Of a DNA stretch of 39,373 nt, positions 7,668 through 15,044 are shown in pieces; the stretch's first letter is position 1; each line of letters opens with the position of its first letter. Made by a program: the position numbers and the translations under genes. The stretch is from Mycolicibacterium sp. J2. Its GTDB lineage: Bacteria; Actinomycetota; Actinomycetes; Mycobacteriales; Mycobacteriaceae. The notes beneath the pieces were generated by a model. That model was not told the DNA's origin and made no database searches. It worked only from the letters and a program-made list of their open reading frames with translations. Location of the stretch: positions 1 through 39,373 of the forward strand of contig NZ_JAPFPY010000045.1 in the NCBI RefSeq assembly GCF_026240945.1. Direction: 5' to 3'.

Positions 7668-8741
7668 CTAGCTCTCCTCGTCGAACCGGCGCGTGGTGCG
7701 CGGCCGGTGGTCCTCATCGCTGCTGCGATAGCGCACCCGGGAGACCGGGTGGTGGTCGGTGGCTGCCGGCGGACGTTGCCGTTCGTCATAACGCGGTTCG
7801 CGCCCGTAGCGCTCGTACCCCTCCGGGCTCTTCGGGCGGCGGGGCCGCTCGTAGTAATCCGTCGGTTCGTACGGGTTCGGGGCCGGCCGGCGCGGCTCAC
7901 GGGCAGAGGGCCGGGGGCGGCGAGGCTGCCGGGCCGGGTCGATCGGCGGCTCGCCGTCGCGGCGGCTGCGGCCCTGACGTTCGCGTGCCGCCATGCGCTC
8001 ACGGCGGTCGGCGGCCGCCGCGGAGGCGGCGATGTCGTTCTCCGGCGGGCGGGTGTGGCGGGCGCGGGACGGCTCACCTGCCCGGGCGCCACGACGCGTC
8101 GTCGAGGGGGCGGCGTCCGGGTTCGGCCGACGGGCCGACCTGCGGCGCGGGGGTGCGGCCGGGTCATCGGCGGTCTCAGCGTTGTCGGCGTTGGCCGTGG
8201 CGGCCGCTGACTTTTGGGCGAAGCGCCGTGCCACTCGCCGGGCCGGAGCGTCCGACGCTGTCGCGGCGGAGACGTGCGCCGCCGGCTTGTCGGGCCACAG
8301 CCGCTTGTTCGACGCCCCGATGTACCAGCGCACCATGCCGATGACCAGCACCGCGGCGGCGGTGAAGAACATCAGCGGGAAGCGCTCGATCAGCGGATAT
8401 CCACAGTTGATCAGGATTTCCTTGATCCCGCCGATCTCGGCGCTGTGGAACATGAAGTAGGCGCCGGGGACGGCGATGAACAGGATGAGCGGCGGTTGGA
8501 TGACGGCGGTGAACACCGCGGATTGGCGAACGGCCAGGACCGCCAGCACGCACCCCAGCACGTAGCACGTCGCGAAGACCGCGCCGAGCTCCTTGTGGCC
8601 TGAACCGGCGTCGAAGGCGAATCCGATCGCGGTGAAGACCACCGCGATCACCACGGCGCTCCACCACGGCAACCCCGGGATACGGGGGAGCGCGGAGCGG
8701 TCGACCACCGCGTCCGCCTGCTCTACGGGCTGAGCTGACAC
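7668..8741 (-). CDS. Membrane protein with arginine/proline-rich tail (DUF6542-like, Rv1111c type)
   Basis: This 357-residue protein begins at GTG 8741-8739. Four hydrophobic segments lie at about residues 25-45, 50-70, 75-97 and 118-140. The remaining 215 residues are very rich in Arg, Pro, Ala and Asp with repeated RRPR/REPR patterns, probably a disordered cytosolic tail. An ATG at 8743-8741 is out of frame and can be ignored. Its place between ispH and ychF, convergent with ispH (3-bp gap), agrees with Rv1111c from memory. The DUF name is recalled, not searched, and the function is unknown. Confidence 0.75.
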   Translation of the reverse strand: MSAQPVEQADAVVDRSALPRIPGLPWWSAVVIAVVFTAIGFAFDAGSGHKELGAVFATCYVLGCVLAVLAVRQSAVFTAVIQPPLILFIAVPGAYFMFHSAEIGGIKEILINCGYPLIERFPLMFFTAAAVLVIGMVRWYIGASNKRLWPDKPAAHVSAATASDAPARRVARRFAQKSAAATANADNAETADDPAAPPRRRSARRPNPDAAPSTTRRGARAGEPSRARHTRPPENDIAASAAAADRRERMAARERQGRSRRDGEPPIDPARQPRRPRPSAREPRRPAPNPYEPTDYYERPRRPKSPEGYERYGREPRYDERQRPPAATDHHPVSRVRYRSSDEDHRPRTTRRFDEES

Positions 8742-8814
8742 ATGTTGACCGTACCGGCTTCTGCTGCGAGCGTCCGACCAGCACGCTGTGTCAGGTTCCG
8801 CGCGTTCTTTCTTC

Positions 8815-8820
8815 TAGACT
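8815..8820 (+). promoter_or_regulatory. -10 element of ychF
   Basis: TAGACT lies 9 bases before the GTG start, leaving a leader of only a few bases. The gap holds GGAG, but the transcript probably begins inside it, so initiation is near-leaderless. Confidence 0.4.
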
Positions 8821-8829
8821 CTGGAGTCC

Positions 8830-9903
8830 GTGAGCTTGAACCTGGGAATCGTCGGATTACCGAACGTGGGCAAGTCGACGCTTTTCAACGCGTTGACCCG
8901 GAACGACGTGCTGGCGGCCAACTACCCGTTCGCGACGATCGAACCCAACGAGGGCGTGGTCGCGCTGCCCGACCCGCGGCTGGACGCGCTGGCCAAGGTG
9001 TTCGGCTCGGAGAAGACCGTGCCGGCGCCGGTGACCTTCGTCGATATCGCCGGCATCGTCAAAGGTGCGTCCGAGGGTGCGGGGCTGGGCAACAAGTTCC
9101 TGGCCAACATCCGCGAGTGTGACGCGATCTGCCAGGTGGTGCGGGTGTTCGCCGACGACGATGTGGTGCACGTGGACGGCCGGGTGGACCCGCGCTCCGA
9201 TATCGAGGTGATCGAGACCGAGCTGATCCTGGCCGATATGCAGACGTTGGAGAAGGCGGTGCCGCGGCTGGAGAAGGAAGCCCGCAACAACAAAGACCGC
9301 AAGCCGGTGCTGGAGGCGGCGCTCGCGGCCCAGGCCGTGTTCGACGGCGGCAAGACCCTCTTCTCGACCGGGCAGGACTGGTCGGTGCTGCGCGAGCTGA
9401 ACCTGCTGACCACCAAGCCGTTCCTCTACGTGTTCAATGCCGACGAGTCGGTGCTGACCGACTCGGCTCGTGTTGCGGAGCTGCGGGAGCTGGTGGCCCC
9501 CGCCGATGCGGTGTTCCTGGACGCCAAGATCGAGGCCGAGCTGCAGGAGCTCGACGACGAGTCGGCCGCCGAGTTGCTGGAGTCGATCGGCCAGACCGAG
9601 CGCGGGTTGGACGCCTTGGCGCGGGCCGGTTTCCACACGCTGAATCTGCAGACGTATTTGACCGCGGGCCCGAAAGAGGCGCGCGCCTGGACGATTCACC
9701 GCGGCGACACCGCGCCGAAGGCCGCCGGGGTGATCCACAGCGACTTCGAGAAGGGCTTCATCAAGGCCGAGATCGTCTCCTTCGACGACCTGATGGAGGC
9801 CGGTTCGATGGCCGCCGCCAAGGCCGCCGGCAAGGTCCGGATGGAGGGCAAGGATTACGTGATGGTCGACGGGGACGTGGTGGAGTTCCGGTTCAACGTG
9901 TGA
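8830..9903 (+). CDS. ychF: Redox-regulated ATPase YchF (Obg family)
   Basis: This 357-residue P-loop protein is full length for YchF/EngD. It has the G1 loop GLPNVGKS (residues 9-16), the G3 motif DIAG (72-75), and NADE at 203-206 in place of NKxD, which is why the family prefers ATP to GTP. The TGS domain fills the C-terminus, ending in MVDGDVVEFRFNV. YchF associates with ribosomes and affects translation and oxidative-stress response (family knowledge). GTG 8830 gives MSLNLGIVGLP, the expected N-terminus. Its last codons overlap a possible GTG start of the next gene, so coupling is possible. Confidence 0.96.
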   Translation: MSLNLGIVGLPNVGKSTLFNALTRNDVLAANYPFATIEPNEGVVALPDPRLDALAKVFGSEKTVPAPVTFVDIAGIVKGASEGAGLGNKFLANIRECDAICQVVRVFADDDVVHVDGRVDPRSDIEVIETELILADMQTLEKAVPRLEKEARNNKDRKPVLEAALAAQAVFDGGKTLFSTGQDWSVLRELNLLTTKPFLYVFNADESVLTDSARVAELRELVAPADAVFLDAKIEAELQELDDESAAELLESIGQTERGLDALARAGFHTLNLQTYLTAGPKEARAWTIHRGDTAPKAAGVIHSDFEKGFIKAEIVSFDDLMEAGSMAAAKAAGKVRMEGKDYVMVDGDVVEFRFNV

Positions 9904-9917
9904 GTGACGGGAGGCCG

Positions 9918-10307
9918 ATGAACGGCGATCTGCTTCTGGTCTACCGCGACTATCTGGCCTGCTTGAACGAACGGCGATGGGACGACCTCGGACGCTACGT
10001 CGCTGAGGAGGTCGTCTACAACGGGGAGCGGATAGGCCTGAGCGGCTGTCGGGCGATGCTTCGGGCCGACACCGCCGCGATACCCGACCTTGAGTTCGTC
10101 CCGGATATCCTGCTCGCCGACGACCGCGTGGTGTCGTGCAGGCTCTTCTTCCAGTGCACTCCACAGCGAGCGTTTCTGGGTTGCGAGCCCACCGGCGAAC
10201 GGATCTCGTTTCCGGAGCACGTCTTCTACGCCTTCGAGAATCGGCAGATCGTCGAGGTCTGGTCGGTGATCGACAATGAGACGATTCGCGAGCAGTTGTC
10301 CGAGTAG
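9918..10307 (+). CDS. SnoaL-like / NTF2-fold protein
   Basis: This 129-residue protein from ATG 9918 has the pattern of the SnoaL-like ester-cyclase group: an N-terminal helix with VYRDYLACLNERRWDDL, then VAEEVVYNGERIGLSG, and a strand-rich end with FYAFENRQIVEVWSVID. The fold is a cone-shaped barrel that binds small hydrophobic ligands, with cyclase, isomerase or dehydratase roles in different members. Active-site residues cannot be assigned. GGGAGG lies three bases before this ATG. An alternative GTG at 9900 adds six residues and overlaps the ychF stop. Which one is used is unclear. Confidence 0.75.
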   Translation: MNGDLLLVYRDYLACLNERRWDDLGRYVAEEVVYNGERIGLSGCRAMLRADTAAIPDLEFVPDILLADDRVVSCRLFFQCTPQRAFLGCEPTGERISFPEHVFYAFENRQIVEVWSVIDNETIREQLSE

Positions 10308-10482
10308 TCGTCCCCGCAATGTCGTTCGTTGCGAAGCCAATAAGCGCAGAGCGCATGTCGGCCTGTCTCGCCTGCGTGATGAAAGGCGGCGTGCCGCCGT
10401 ACCGGTCGTCGGATCCGACGCCCATCGATTGGCCCGTGTAGTCGGCTGATCATTGGCCCACAATCGGGCCGACGATGGCCTC

Positions 10483-10488
10483 TACGCT
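10483..10488 (+). promoter_or_regulatory. -10 element of the cupin-epimerase pair
   Basis: TACGCT ends 6 bases before ATG 10495 and there is no ribosome-binding site in between, which fits a leaderless transcript. The rest of the 187-bp gap (10308-10494) shows no other feature I can support. Confidence 0.4.
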
Positions 10489-10494
10489 GAGCGC

Positions 10495-10902
10495 ATGTTG
10501 CCCATCGGCCCGTCCCCGACCAACACGTTAGATGTTCTGCTGCACCGCAACACACCGATTGCGGCAGGCTCCGGCGCCATGATCGCCACCGTCACCGTGC
10601 CTCCTGGTGACCCGGGTTCGGGTCCGCACCGGCACTCCGGTCCGGTGTTCGGATACGTGCTGCAGGGTGAGATCCTGTTCGAGCTCGAAGGCGAGCGTCC
10701 CTACGCCATCAAAGCGGGAGAGGCCTTCTGGGAGCCGGGATTTGATGTGGTGCACTATCAAGCAGGTAATCTGCGCGACGACATCGAGAGCCGGTTCGTG
10801 GTGTTTATGTTGTGCGCCCCTGACGTGCCGATGATGACGTACCTGGACAGCGACGAGGTCGCGGCCCGCGCTCATCTGCGGCACGAGAGCGTGCAGGGGT
10901 GA
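10495..10902 (+). CDS. Cupin domain protein
   Basis: This 135-residue single-domain cupin has its first motif at about residues 38-60: PGSGPHRHSGPVFGYVLQGE. The two histidines of HxH are present, but the glutamate usual three to four residues later is not. The second motif lies around YAIKAGEAFWEPGFDVVHYQAGN, with His in the usual place. Metal binding through the histidines is likely; an enzymatic role is not established. ATG 10495 is preferred over an upstream in-frame TTG because of the -10 element. The stop overlaps the next start (GTGA), so it pairs with the NAD-binding protein that follows. Confidence 0.8.
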   Translation: MLPIGPSPTNTLDVLLHRNTPIAAGSGAMIATVTVPPGDPGSGPHRHSGPVFGYVLQGEILFELEGERPYAIKAGEAFWEPGFDVVHYQAGNLRDDIESRFVVFMLCAPDVPMMTYLDSDEVAARAHLRHESVQG

Positions 10903-11753
10903 GTATGCGTGTTCTCCTCGCGGGTGGCACCGGTGTGATCGGTCGGCGCATCATCCCGCTGCTGGTTGCGCAGGGCCATGACGTCACCGCGTTGACGCGG
11001 CGTGCCGCGTCAACGGCCCTGATCGAGGGCCTCGGAGCGCGCCCCATCGTGGCCGACGTCTACGAGCCTGCCGCCCTTGACGCCGCGATGCGGCTCGCCC
11101 GGCCCGACACGGTGATGCACCAGCTGACCGATCTCGGTGCAGGGGATCGCCTGGCCAACGCGAAGATTCGACGGATCGGAACACGGCACCTGGTGAACTC
11201 CGCGCTGGCCGCCGGCGTCACCCGGATGATTGCCCAGAGCATCGCCTGGGCGTATGAGCCGGGCGATCGCCCCGCCACCGAGGACACGCCACTGGATCTC
11301 GCGTCGACCGGAGATCGCCTCGATACCGTGGCAGGGATCGCCACGCTGGAGAATGCGGTCAACGAACTACCCGAGGCAGTGATTCTGCGCTACGGGATCT
11401 TCTATGGTCCCGACACCTGGTACGCCCCGGACGCTCTGATGGCCGAGACGGCCCGAGCCGGTGGTCTGACAGCGACAGCCGACGTCACGAGCTTCGTGCA
11501 CGTCGACGATGCCGCTGCCGCCGCCATGGCAGCACTGACGTGGGCGCCTGGTGCGGTCAACGTGTGTGATGACGAGCCCGCCTCAGCCGGCGAGTGGATG
11601 CCCTTGTTCTGCAGCGTGGCGGGAGCCGGCACACCCGAGAACAGTGGTACCCGAACGGCGTGGGCCCGCGGAGCTGACAACCGGGTGCTGCGGCATGATC
11701 GCGGGTTCACTTTGCGCTACCCGACTTGGCGCACAGGATTTTTGGCTGGATGA
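10899..11753 (+). CDS. NAD(P)-binding epimerase-like protein
   Basis: This 284-residue Rossmann-fold protein has the dinucleotide loop GGTGVIGRR (residues 9-17). The catalytic YxxxK of extended SDRs is not evident: the expected region reads DRLDTVAGIATLENAV, so it may act as a reductase-like or regulatory NAD-binding protein. GTG 10899 overlaps the cupin stop, and ATG 10905 two codons later is equally plausible. The last residues (LRYPTWRTGFLAG) match the usual end of the family (for example RYPSWREGF), so the protein looks complete. It is co-transcribed with the cupin gene. Confidence 0.8.
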   Translation: MSMRVLLAGGTGVIGRRIIPLLVAQGHDVTALTRRAASTALIEGLGARPIVADVYEPAALDAAMRLARPDTVMHQLTDLGAGDRLANAKIRRIGTRHLVNSALAAGVTRMIAQSIAWAYEPGDRPATEDTPLDLASTGDRLDTVAGIATLENAVNELPEAVILRYGIFYGPDTWYAPDALMAETARAGGLTATADVTSFVHVDDAAAAAMAALTWAPGAVNVCDDEPASAGEWMPLFCSVAGAGTPENSGTRTAWARGADNRVLRHDRGFTLRYPTWRTGFLAG

Positions 11754-11938
11754 AGGCGGCCGGCTACCGGCAACTTCGAGTCATGGCGCGGGGACATCTG
11801 ACCGAGATCTTCGAGGCCGCCGGCCTGCGCGAGGAGGCGATCGCGGTCGACCTCGTGCATCCGACCTTCCAGGAGTGGCCGCACGCGCATCGGTGTGAGC
11901 GCTCGATCGGCCGTCCAGATTTGCCGCGGCCACCCTGA
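11750..11938 (+). pseudogene. Remnant of a class I SAM methyltransferase C-terminal region
   Basis: A 62-codon frame begins at an ATG overlapping the previous stop (ATGA). Residues about 14-43 (ARGHLTEIFEAAGL, then VDLVHPTFQEW) resemble the region near the C-terminus of class I methyltransferases, where a GHLxELFxxAGL stretch is followed by a strand and PTFxEWWxPF. The Rossmann domain that binds SAM is absent, and after QEW the sequence turns into unrelated Arg/Pro-rich residues. It is most likely the scar of a deletion that removed the rest of the gene. Confidence 0.5.
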
Positions 11939-12001
11939 CGTGCGGGTATTCTGACCGGAAGGCCCGATGGCCAGCGAGTAGTTGACACTGGCGTCAGGAG
12001 C

Positions 12002-13273
12002 GTGAGCGTCGTGGCAGATGAGACGAGGTCGGTGAAGCCGCCGCCCGAAGCGCCATGCCCCGTTCCCGAACTGATCGTCGCGGGTCAGACGCCGTTGCGT
12101 CGCTTCGTCGCGGAGAGCTGGCAGCGCAGCCTGGCGGTCGGAGTCGATCCCGACAGTGGTGCCCGGGAAGCTGCCGCAGCGGCCCGCTTGTCCGAACTGC
12201 GCAACAGCCATCCGCTGGCGACGACACTCCCGGTGATCCGCAAGCTGCTGGTGGACTACGCCGCCGACTCCGGCGTCGTCGTGGCCGTCACCGCGGCCGA
12301 CGGCACCATGCTGTGGGTCGAAGGCGATCCGGAAGCCTGCCGCAAGGTGGCCGCGATGAACTTCGTGCCGGGTGCGGACTGGAGCGAACAGGGCGCGGGC
12401 ACCAACGCCCCCGGCACCGCGTTGGCCCTGGACCGCGAGGTACAGATCAACGGGCACGAGCACTTCTCCCGGCTGGTCCGGCCGTGGACGTGCACCGCGG
12501 TGCCGGTGCACGATCCGATGACCGGTCTGGTACTGGGCAGCATCGACCTCACTGGTGGTTCTTCGATCGCGTCGGCCCAGACGCTGGCTTTGGTGCGTGC
12601 CACCGCCGTGGCTGTCGAGCAGCGACTTGCGTTGTCCTACAACCACAGTCCGTCGGCTCAGGTGGCGTCACCGGGTCGCCTGAGCGTGCTCGGCCCGGAC
12701 CGGCCGAGCTGGCATACCGTCGACGAACAGGGCCGCGCCCGCGCCCAGCAGCTCTCCGGCCGGCACGCCGAGATTCTCGTGCTGCTGCTGCAGCATTCCG
12801 AGGGGCTCAGCAGTGACCACCTCGCCATGCTTCTCGACGAACGCGAATTGGACGCCGTCACCATCCGGGCGGAACTGTCGCGGCTGCGCCGCATCGTCGG
12901 CGCCGATGTGATCGGGTCACGGCCGTATCGGCTGCTCGGTCCTTTGGACAGCGATATGGGGGAGGTCTTCGCGGCCCTGCGCCGCGGCGACGTCAACGCC
13001 GCACTGAACGCCTACCGCGGACAGCTGCTGCCACGGTCCGGGTCGCCGGCCGTCGCACGGCTGCGTACCGAGTTGAGCGCCAGCGTGCGTGGCGCGGTGC
13101 TGGCCGCCAGTTCGGCCGGCGACGTGCACGTCCTGCGCCGTTGGCTGGATCTGCCCGAGGCACGCGATGACCGCCAGGGCTGGCAAACGCTGCATGATCA
13201 CCGAGGTACCGACGACCTGACCCGGGCCCAGACGCATGGGCATCTCACCGCCCTGGACACCGCCCTGTCCTGA
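12002..13273 (+). CDS. GAF-domain transcriptional regulator (probable activator of the aldehyde dehydrogenase / eut genes)
   Basis: This 423-residue protein has an N-terminal sensor like that of AcoR-type regulators: LRRFVAESWQRSLAVGVDPD, then a GAF domain at about residues 75-215 with DGTMLWVEGD, FVPGADWSEQGAGTNAPGTAL and STPMT-like HDPMTGLVLGSIDLTGG. Unlike AcoR there is no AAA+ sigma-54 domain. Instead residues about 245-325 form a winged-helix-like region (LSGRHAEILVLLLQHSEGLSSDHLAMLLDE) followed by a helical tail. GTG 12002 is used; GTG 12011 is a close alternative. It sits directly before, and in the same direction as, the aldehyde dehydrogenase gene, with GTTGCA-type repeats between them. 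Sensing of an aldehyde or amine is an inference. Confidence 0.8.
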   Translation: MSVVADETRSVKPPPEAPCPVPELIVAGQTPLRRFVAESWQRSLAVGVDPDSGAREAAAAARLSELRNSHPLATTLPVIRKLLVDYAADSGVVVAVTAADGTMLWVEGDPEACRKVAAMNFVPGADWSEQGAGTNAPGTALALDREVQINGHEHFSRLVRPWTCTAVPVHDPMTGLVLGSIDLTGGSSIASAQTLALVRATAVAVEQRLALSYNHSPSAQVASPGRLSVLGPDRPSWHTVDEQGRARAQQLSGRHAEILVLLLQHSEGLSSDHLAMLLDERELDAVTIRAELSRLRRIVGADVIGSRPYRLLGPLDSDMGEVFAALRRGDVNAALNAYRGQLLPRSGSPAVARLRTELSASVRGAVLAASSAGDVHVLRRWLDLPEARDDRQGWQTLHDHRGTDDLTRAQTHGHLTALDTALS

Positions 13274-13274
13274 C

Positions 13275-13322
13275 GTTGCACCAACGTTGCGATTTTTCCC
13301 AACTGTGCTGCAACGGGTTGCA
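13275..13322. promoter_or_regulatory. GTTGCA/TGCAAC repeat cluster: likely operator for the aldehyde dehydrogenase gene
   Basis: The 101-bp gap before the aldehyde dehydrogenase holds TGCAAC-GG-GTTGCA (13309-13322), a perfect 6-bp inverted repeat, and upstream GTTGCA at 13275-13280 and CGTTGC at 13285-13290. The recurrence of the same hexamer suggests a multi-site binding region, most simply for the adjacent GAF regulator. Confidence 0.5.
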
Positions 13323-13374
13323 AACTACCGTGAGTGACGACCGACACAGTCATTCATAGAGCAGGAGATCAATC

Positions 13375-14898
13375 GTGACTGTTTATGCACGCCCGGGTGT
13401 TGAGGGCGCTTTGATGTCGTTTAAGTCTCGTTATGGGAATTTCATTGGGGGGCAGTGGGTGGCTCCGGTGGGGGGCCGGTATTTCGAGAATCGGTCGCCG
13501 GTGACGGGGCAGGTGTTTTGTGAGGTGCCGCGGTCGGATGAGGCTGATGTTGAGGCGGCGTTGGATGCGGCGCATGCGGCGGCGCCGGCGTGGGGTAAGA
13601 CCTCGGTGGCCGAGCGGGCGGTGTTGTTGAACAAGATCGCTGATCGGATCGAGGCGAATGTGGAGTCGATCGCGGTGGCGGAGTCGTGGGATAACGGCAA
13701 GCCGGTCCGGGAGACGTTGAATGCTGATATTCCGTTGGCGATCGATCATTTCCGGTATTTCGCGGGGGCGATCCGGGCGCAGGAGGGGTCGTTGTCGGAG
13801 ATCGATGAGGACACGGTGGCGTATCACTTTCATGAGCCGTTGGGGGTGGTGGGGCAGATCATTCCGTGGAATTTCCCGATTTTGATGGCGGTGTGGAAGT
13901 TGGCGCCGGCGTTGGCGGCGGGTAATGCGGTGGTGCTCAAGCCGGCTGAGCAGACTCCGGCCTCGATTTTGTATTTGTTCGAGGTGATCGGGGATTTGTT
14001 GCCGGCGGGGGTGGTCAACATTGTCAACGGGTTCGGGGTGGAGGCCGGCAAACCGTTGGCGTCGTCGAACCGGATCGCCAAGATCGCGTTCACCGGGGAG
14101 ACGACCACGGGCCGGTTGATCATGCAGTACGCGAGCCAGAATCTGATCCCGGTGACCCTGGAGCTCGGTGGTAAGTCGCCGAATATTTTCTTCAATGATG
14201 TGTTGGCCGAAAACGACGCCTATCAGGACAAGGCGTTGGAGGGGTTCACGATGTTCGCGTTGAATCAGGGTGAGGTGTGCACGTGTCCGTCGCGCAGTCT
14301 GATTCAGGCCGATATTTTCGATGAGTTTTTGGCGTTGGCGGCGGTGCGGACGAAGGCGGTGCGGCAGGGGGATCCGTTGGATACCGAGACGATGATCGGG
14401 GCGCAGGCCTCCAATGATCAGTTGGAGAAGATCTTGTCGTATATCGAGATCGGTAAGAGTGAGGGTGCTCAGGTGGTGACCGGGGGTGAGCGCGCGCAGC
14501 TCGGTGGTGATCTCAATGGTGGTTATTATGTGGCGCCGACGATTTTCACCGGGAACAACAAGATGCGGATTTTCCAGGAGGAGATTTTCGGGCCGGTGGT
14601 GGCGGTGACGTCGTTCACCGATTACCAGGATGCGATGGCGTTGGCCAATGACACCTTGTACGGGTTGGGTGCGGGGGTGTGGAGCCGCAACGGCAACACC
14701 GCGTATCGGGCGGGTCGTGATATCAAGGCCGGTCGGGTATGGACGAACTGTTATCACCAGTATCCGGCGCATGCGGCGTTCGGTGGGTACAAGCAGTCCG
14801 GTATTGGTCGGGAAAACCACCATATGATGCTCGATCACTACCAGCAGACCAAGAACCTGCTGGTCAGTTACAGCGAAAACGCCGCCGGCTTCTTCTAA
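13375..14898 (+). CDS. NAD-dependent aldehyde dehydrogenase (acetaldehyde dehydrogenase, ExaC/Rv0458 type)
   Basis: This 507-residue ALDH-superfamily enzyme has PWNFP (164-168), the cofactor motif FTGETTTG (239-246), catalytic base Glu263 in LELGGKSPN, and catalytic Cys302 in NQGEVCTCPSR. The closest group I recognise is the ExaC acetaldehyde dehydrogenases. With ethanolamine genes following, the likely job is oxidation of the acetaldehyde released by EutBC to acetate. GTG 13375 has AGGAG upstream (13362-13366); ATG 13414 is an internal alternative. Codon use is odd for the window: leucine is mostly TTG, glycine often GGG, alanine mostly GCG, and the coding strand is strongly G- over C-rich up to about 14,650, while the last 150 bases look normal. 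Confidence 0.92.
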   Translation: MTVYARPGVEGALMSFKSRYGNFIGGQWVAPVGGRYFENRSPVTGQVFCEVPRSDEADVEAALDAAHAAAPAWGKTSVAERAVLLNKIADRIEANVESIAVAESWDNGKPVRETLNADIPLAIDHFRYFAGAIRAQEGSLSEIDEDTVAYHFHEPLGVVGQIIPWNFPILMAVWKLAPALAAGNAVVLKPAEQTPASILYLFEVIGDLLPAGVVNIVNGFGVEAGKPLASSNRIAKIAFTGETTTGRLIMQYASQNLIPVTLELGGKSPNIFFNDVLAENDAYQDKALEGFTMFALNQGEVCTCPSRSLIQADIFDEFLALAAVRTKAVRQGDPLDTETMIGAQASNDQLEKILSYIEIGKSEGAQVVTGGERAQLGGDLNGGYYVAPTIFTGNNKMRIFQEEIFGPVVAVTSFTDYQDAMALANDTLYGLGAGVWSRNGNTAYRAGRDIKAGRVWTNCYHQYPAHAAFGGYKQSGIGRENHHMMLDHYQQTKNLLVSYSENAAGFF

Positions 14899-14912
14899 AG
14901 ACCTTCAATGCA

Positions 14913-14948
14913 GATCACGCCTCGAGTCGGTCGGCTAGGGGCGTGATC
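14913..14948. terminator. Inverted repeat after the aldehyde dehydrogenase
   Basis: GATCACGCC (14913-14921) and GGCGTGATC (14940-14948) are a perfect 9-bp inverted repeat around an 18-base loop, 14 bases after the stop codon. It could be a terminator separating the aldehyde dehydrogenase from the eut genes, although no T-run follows. A protein-binding site is the alternative. Confidence 0.4.
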
Positions 14949-14992
14949 CGCGTTATGGGTAGACAACGAACGCGGCATCGGTCACACTCTTT

Positions 14993-15016
14993 TAAAGGTT
15001 GGAAAAACTACCTTTA
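14993..15016. promoter_or_regulatory. Inverted repeat in front of the ethanolamine permease gene
   Basis: TAAAGGT (14993-14999) and ACCTTTA (15010-15016) form a perfect 7-bp inverted repeat with a 10-base A-rich spacer. It is 28 bp before the chosen permease start, where an operator would sit. The spacing of arm centres (17 bp) fits one dimer across nearly two helical turns. Confidence 0.45.
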
Positions 15017-15044
15017 GTGCTGGCGATGAATCGAGGGAGTGGAA

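Noticed and set aside
7580..8460. Extra plus- and minus-strand frames around the Rv1111c-like gene
   Set aside because: They are Arg/Pro-rich shadow frames caused by high GC, with no family features.
13369..14838. Long minus-strand open frame opposite the aldehyde dehydrogenase
   Set aside because: Its His/Arg/Ile-rich composition is what the biased codon use of the plus-strand gene gives when read backwards; it has no domain.
14899..15044. Cobalamin riboswitch before the ethanolamine genes
   Set aside because: EutBC needs B12, so one was looked for, but no B12-box-like sequence or fitting fold was seen in the 146 bp; only two simple inverted repeats are present.
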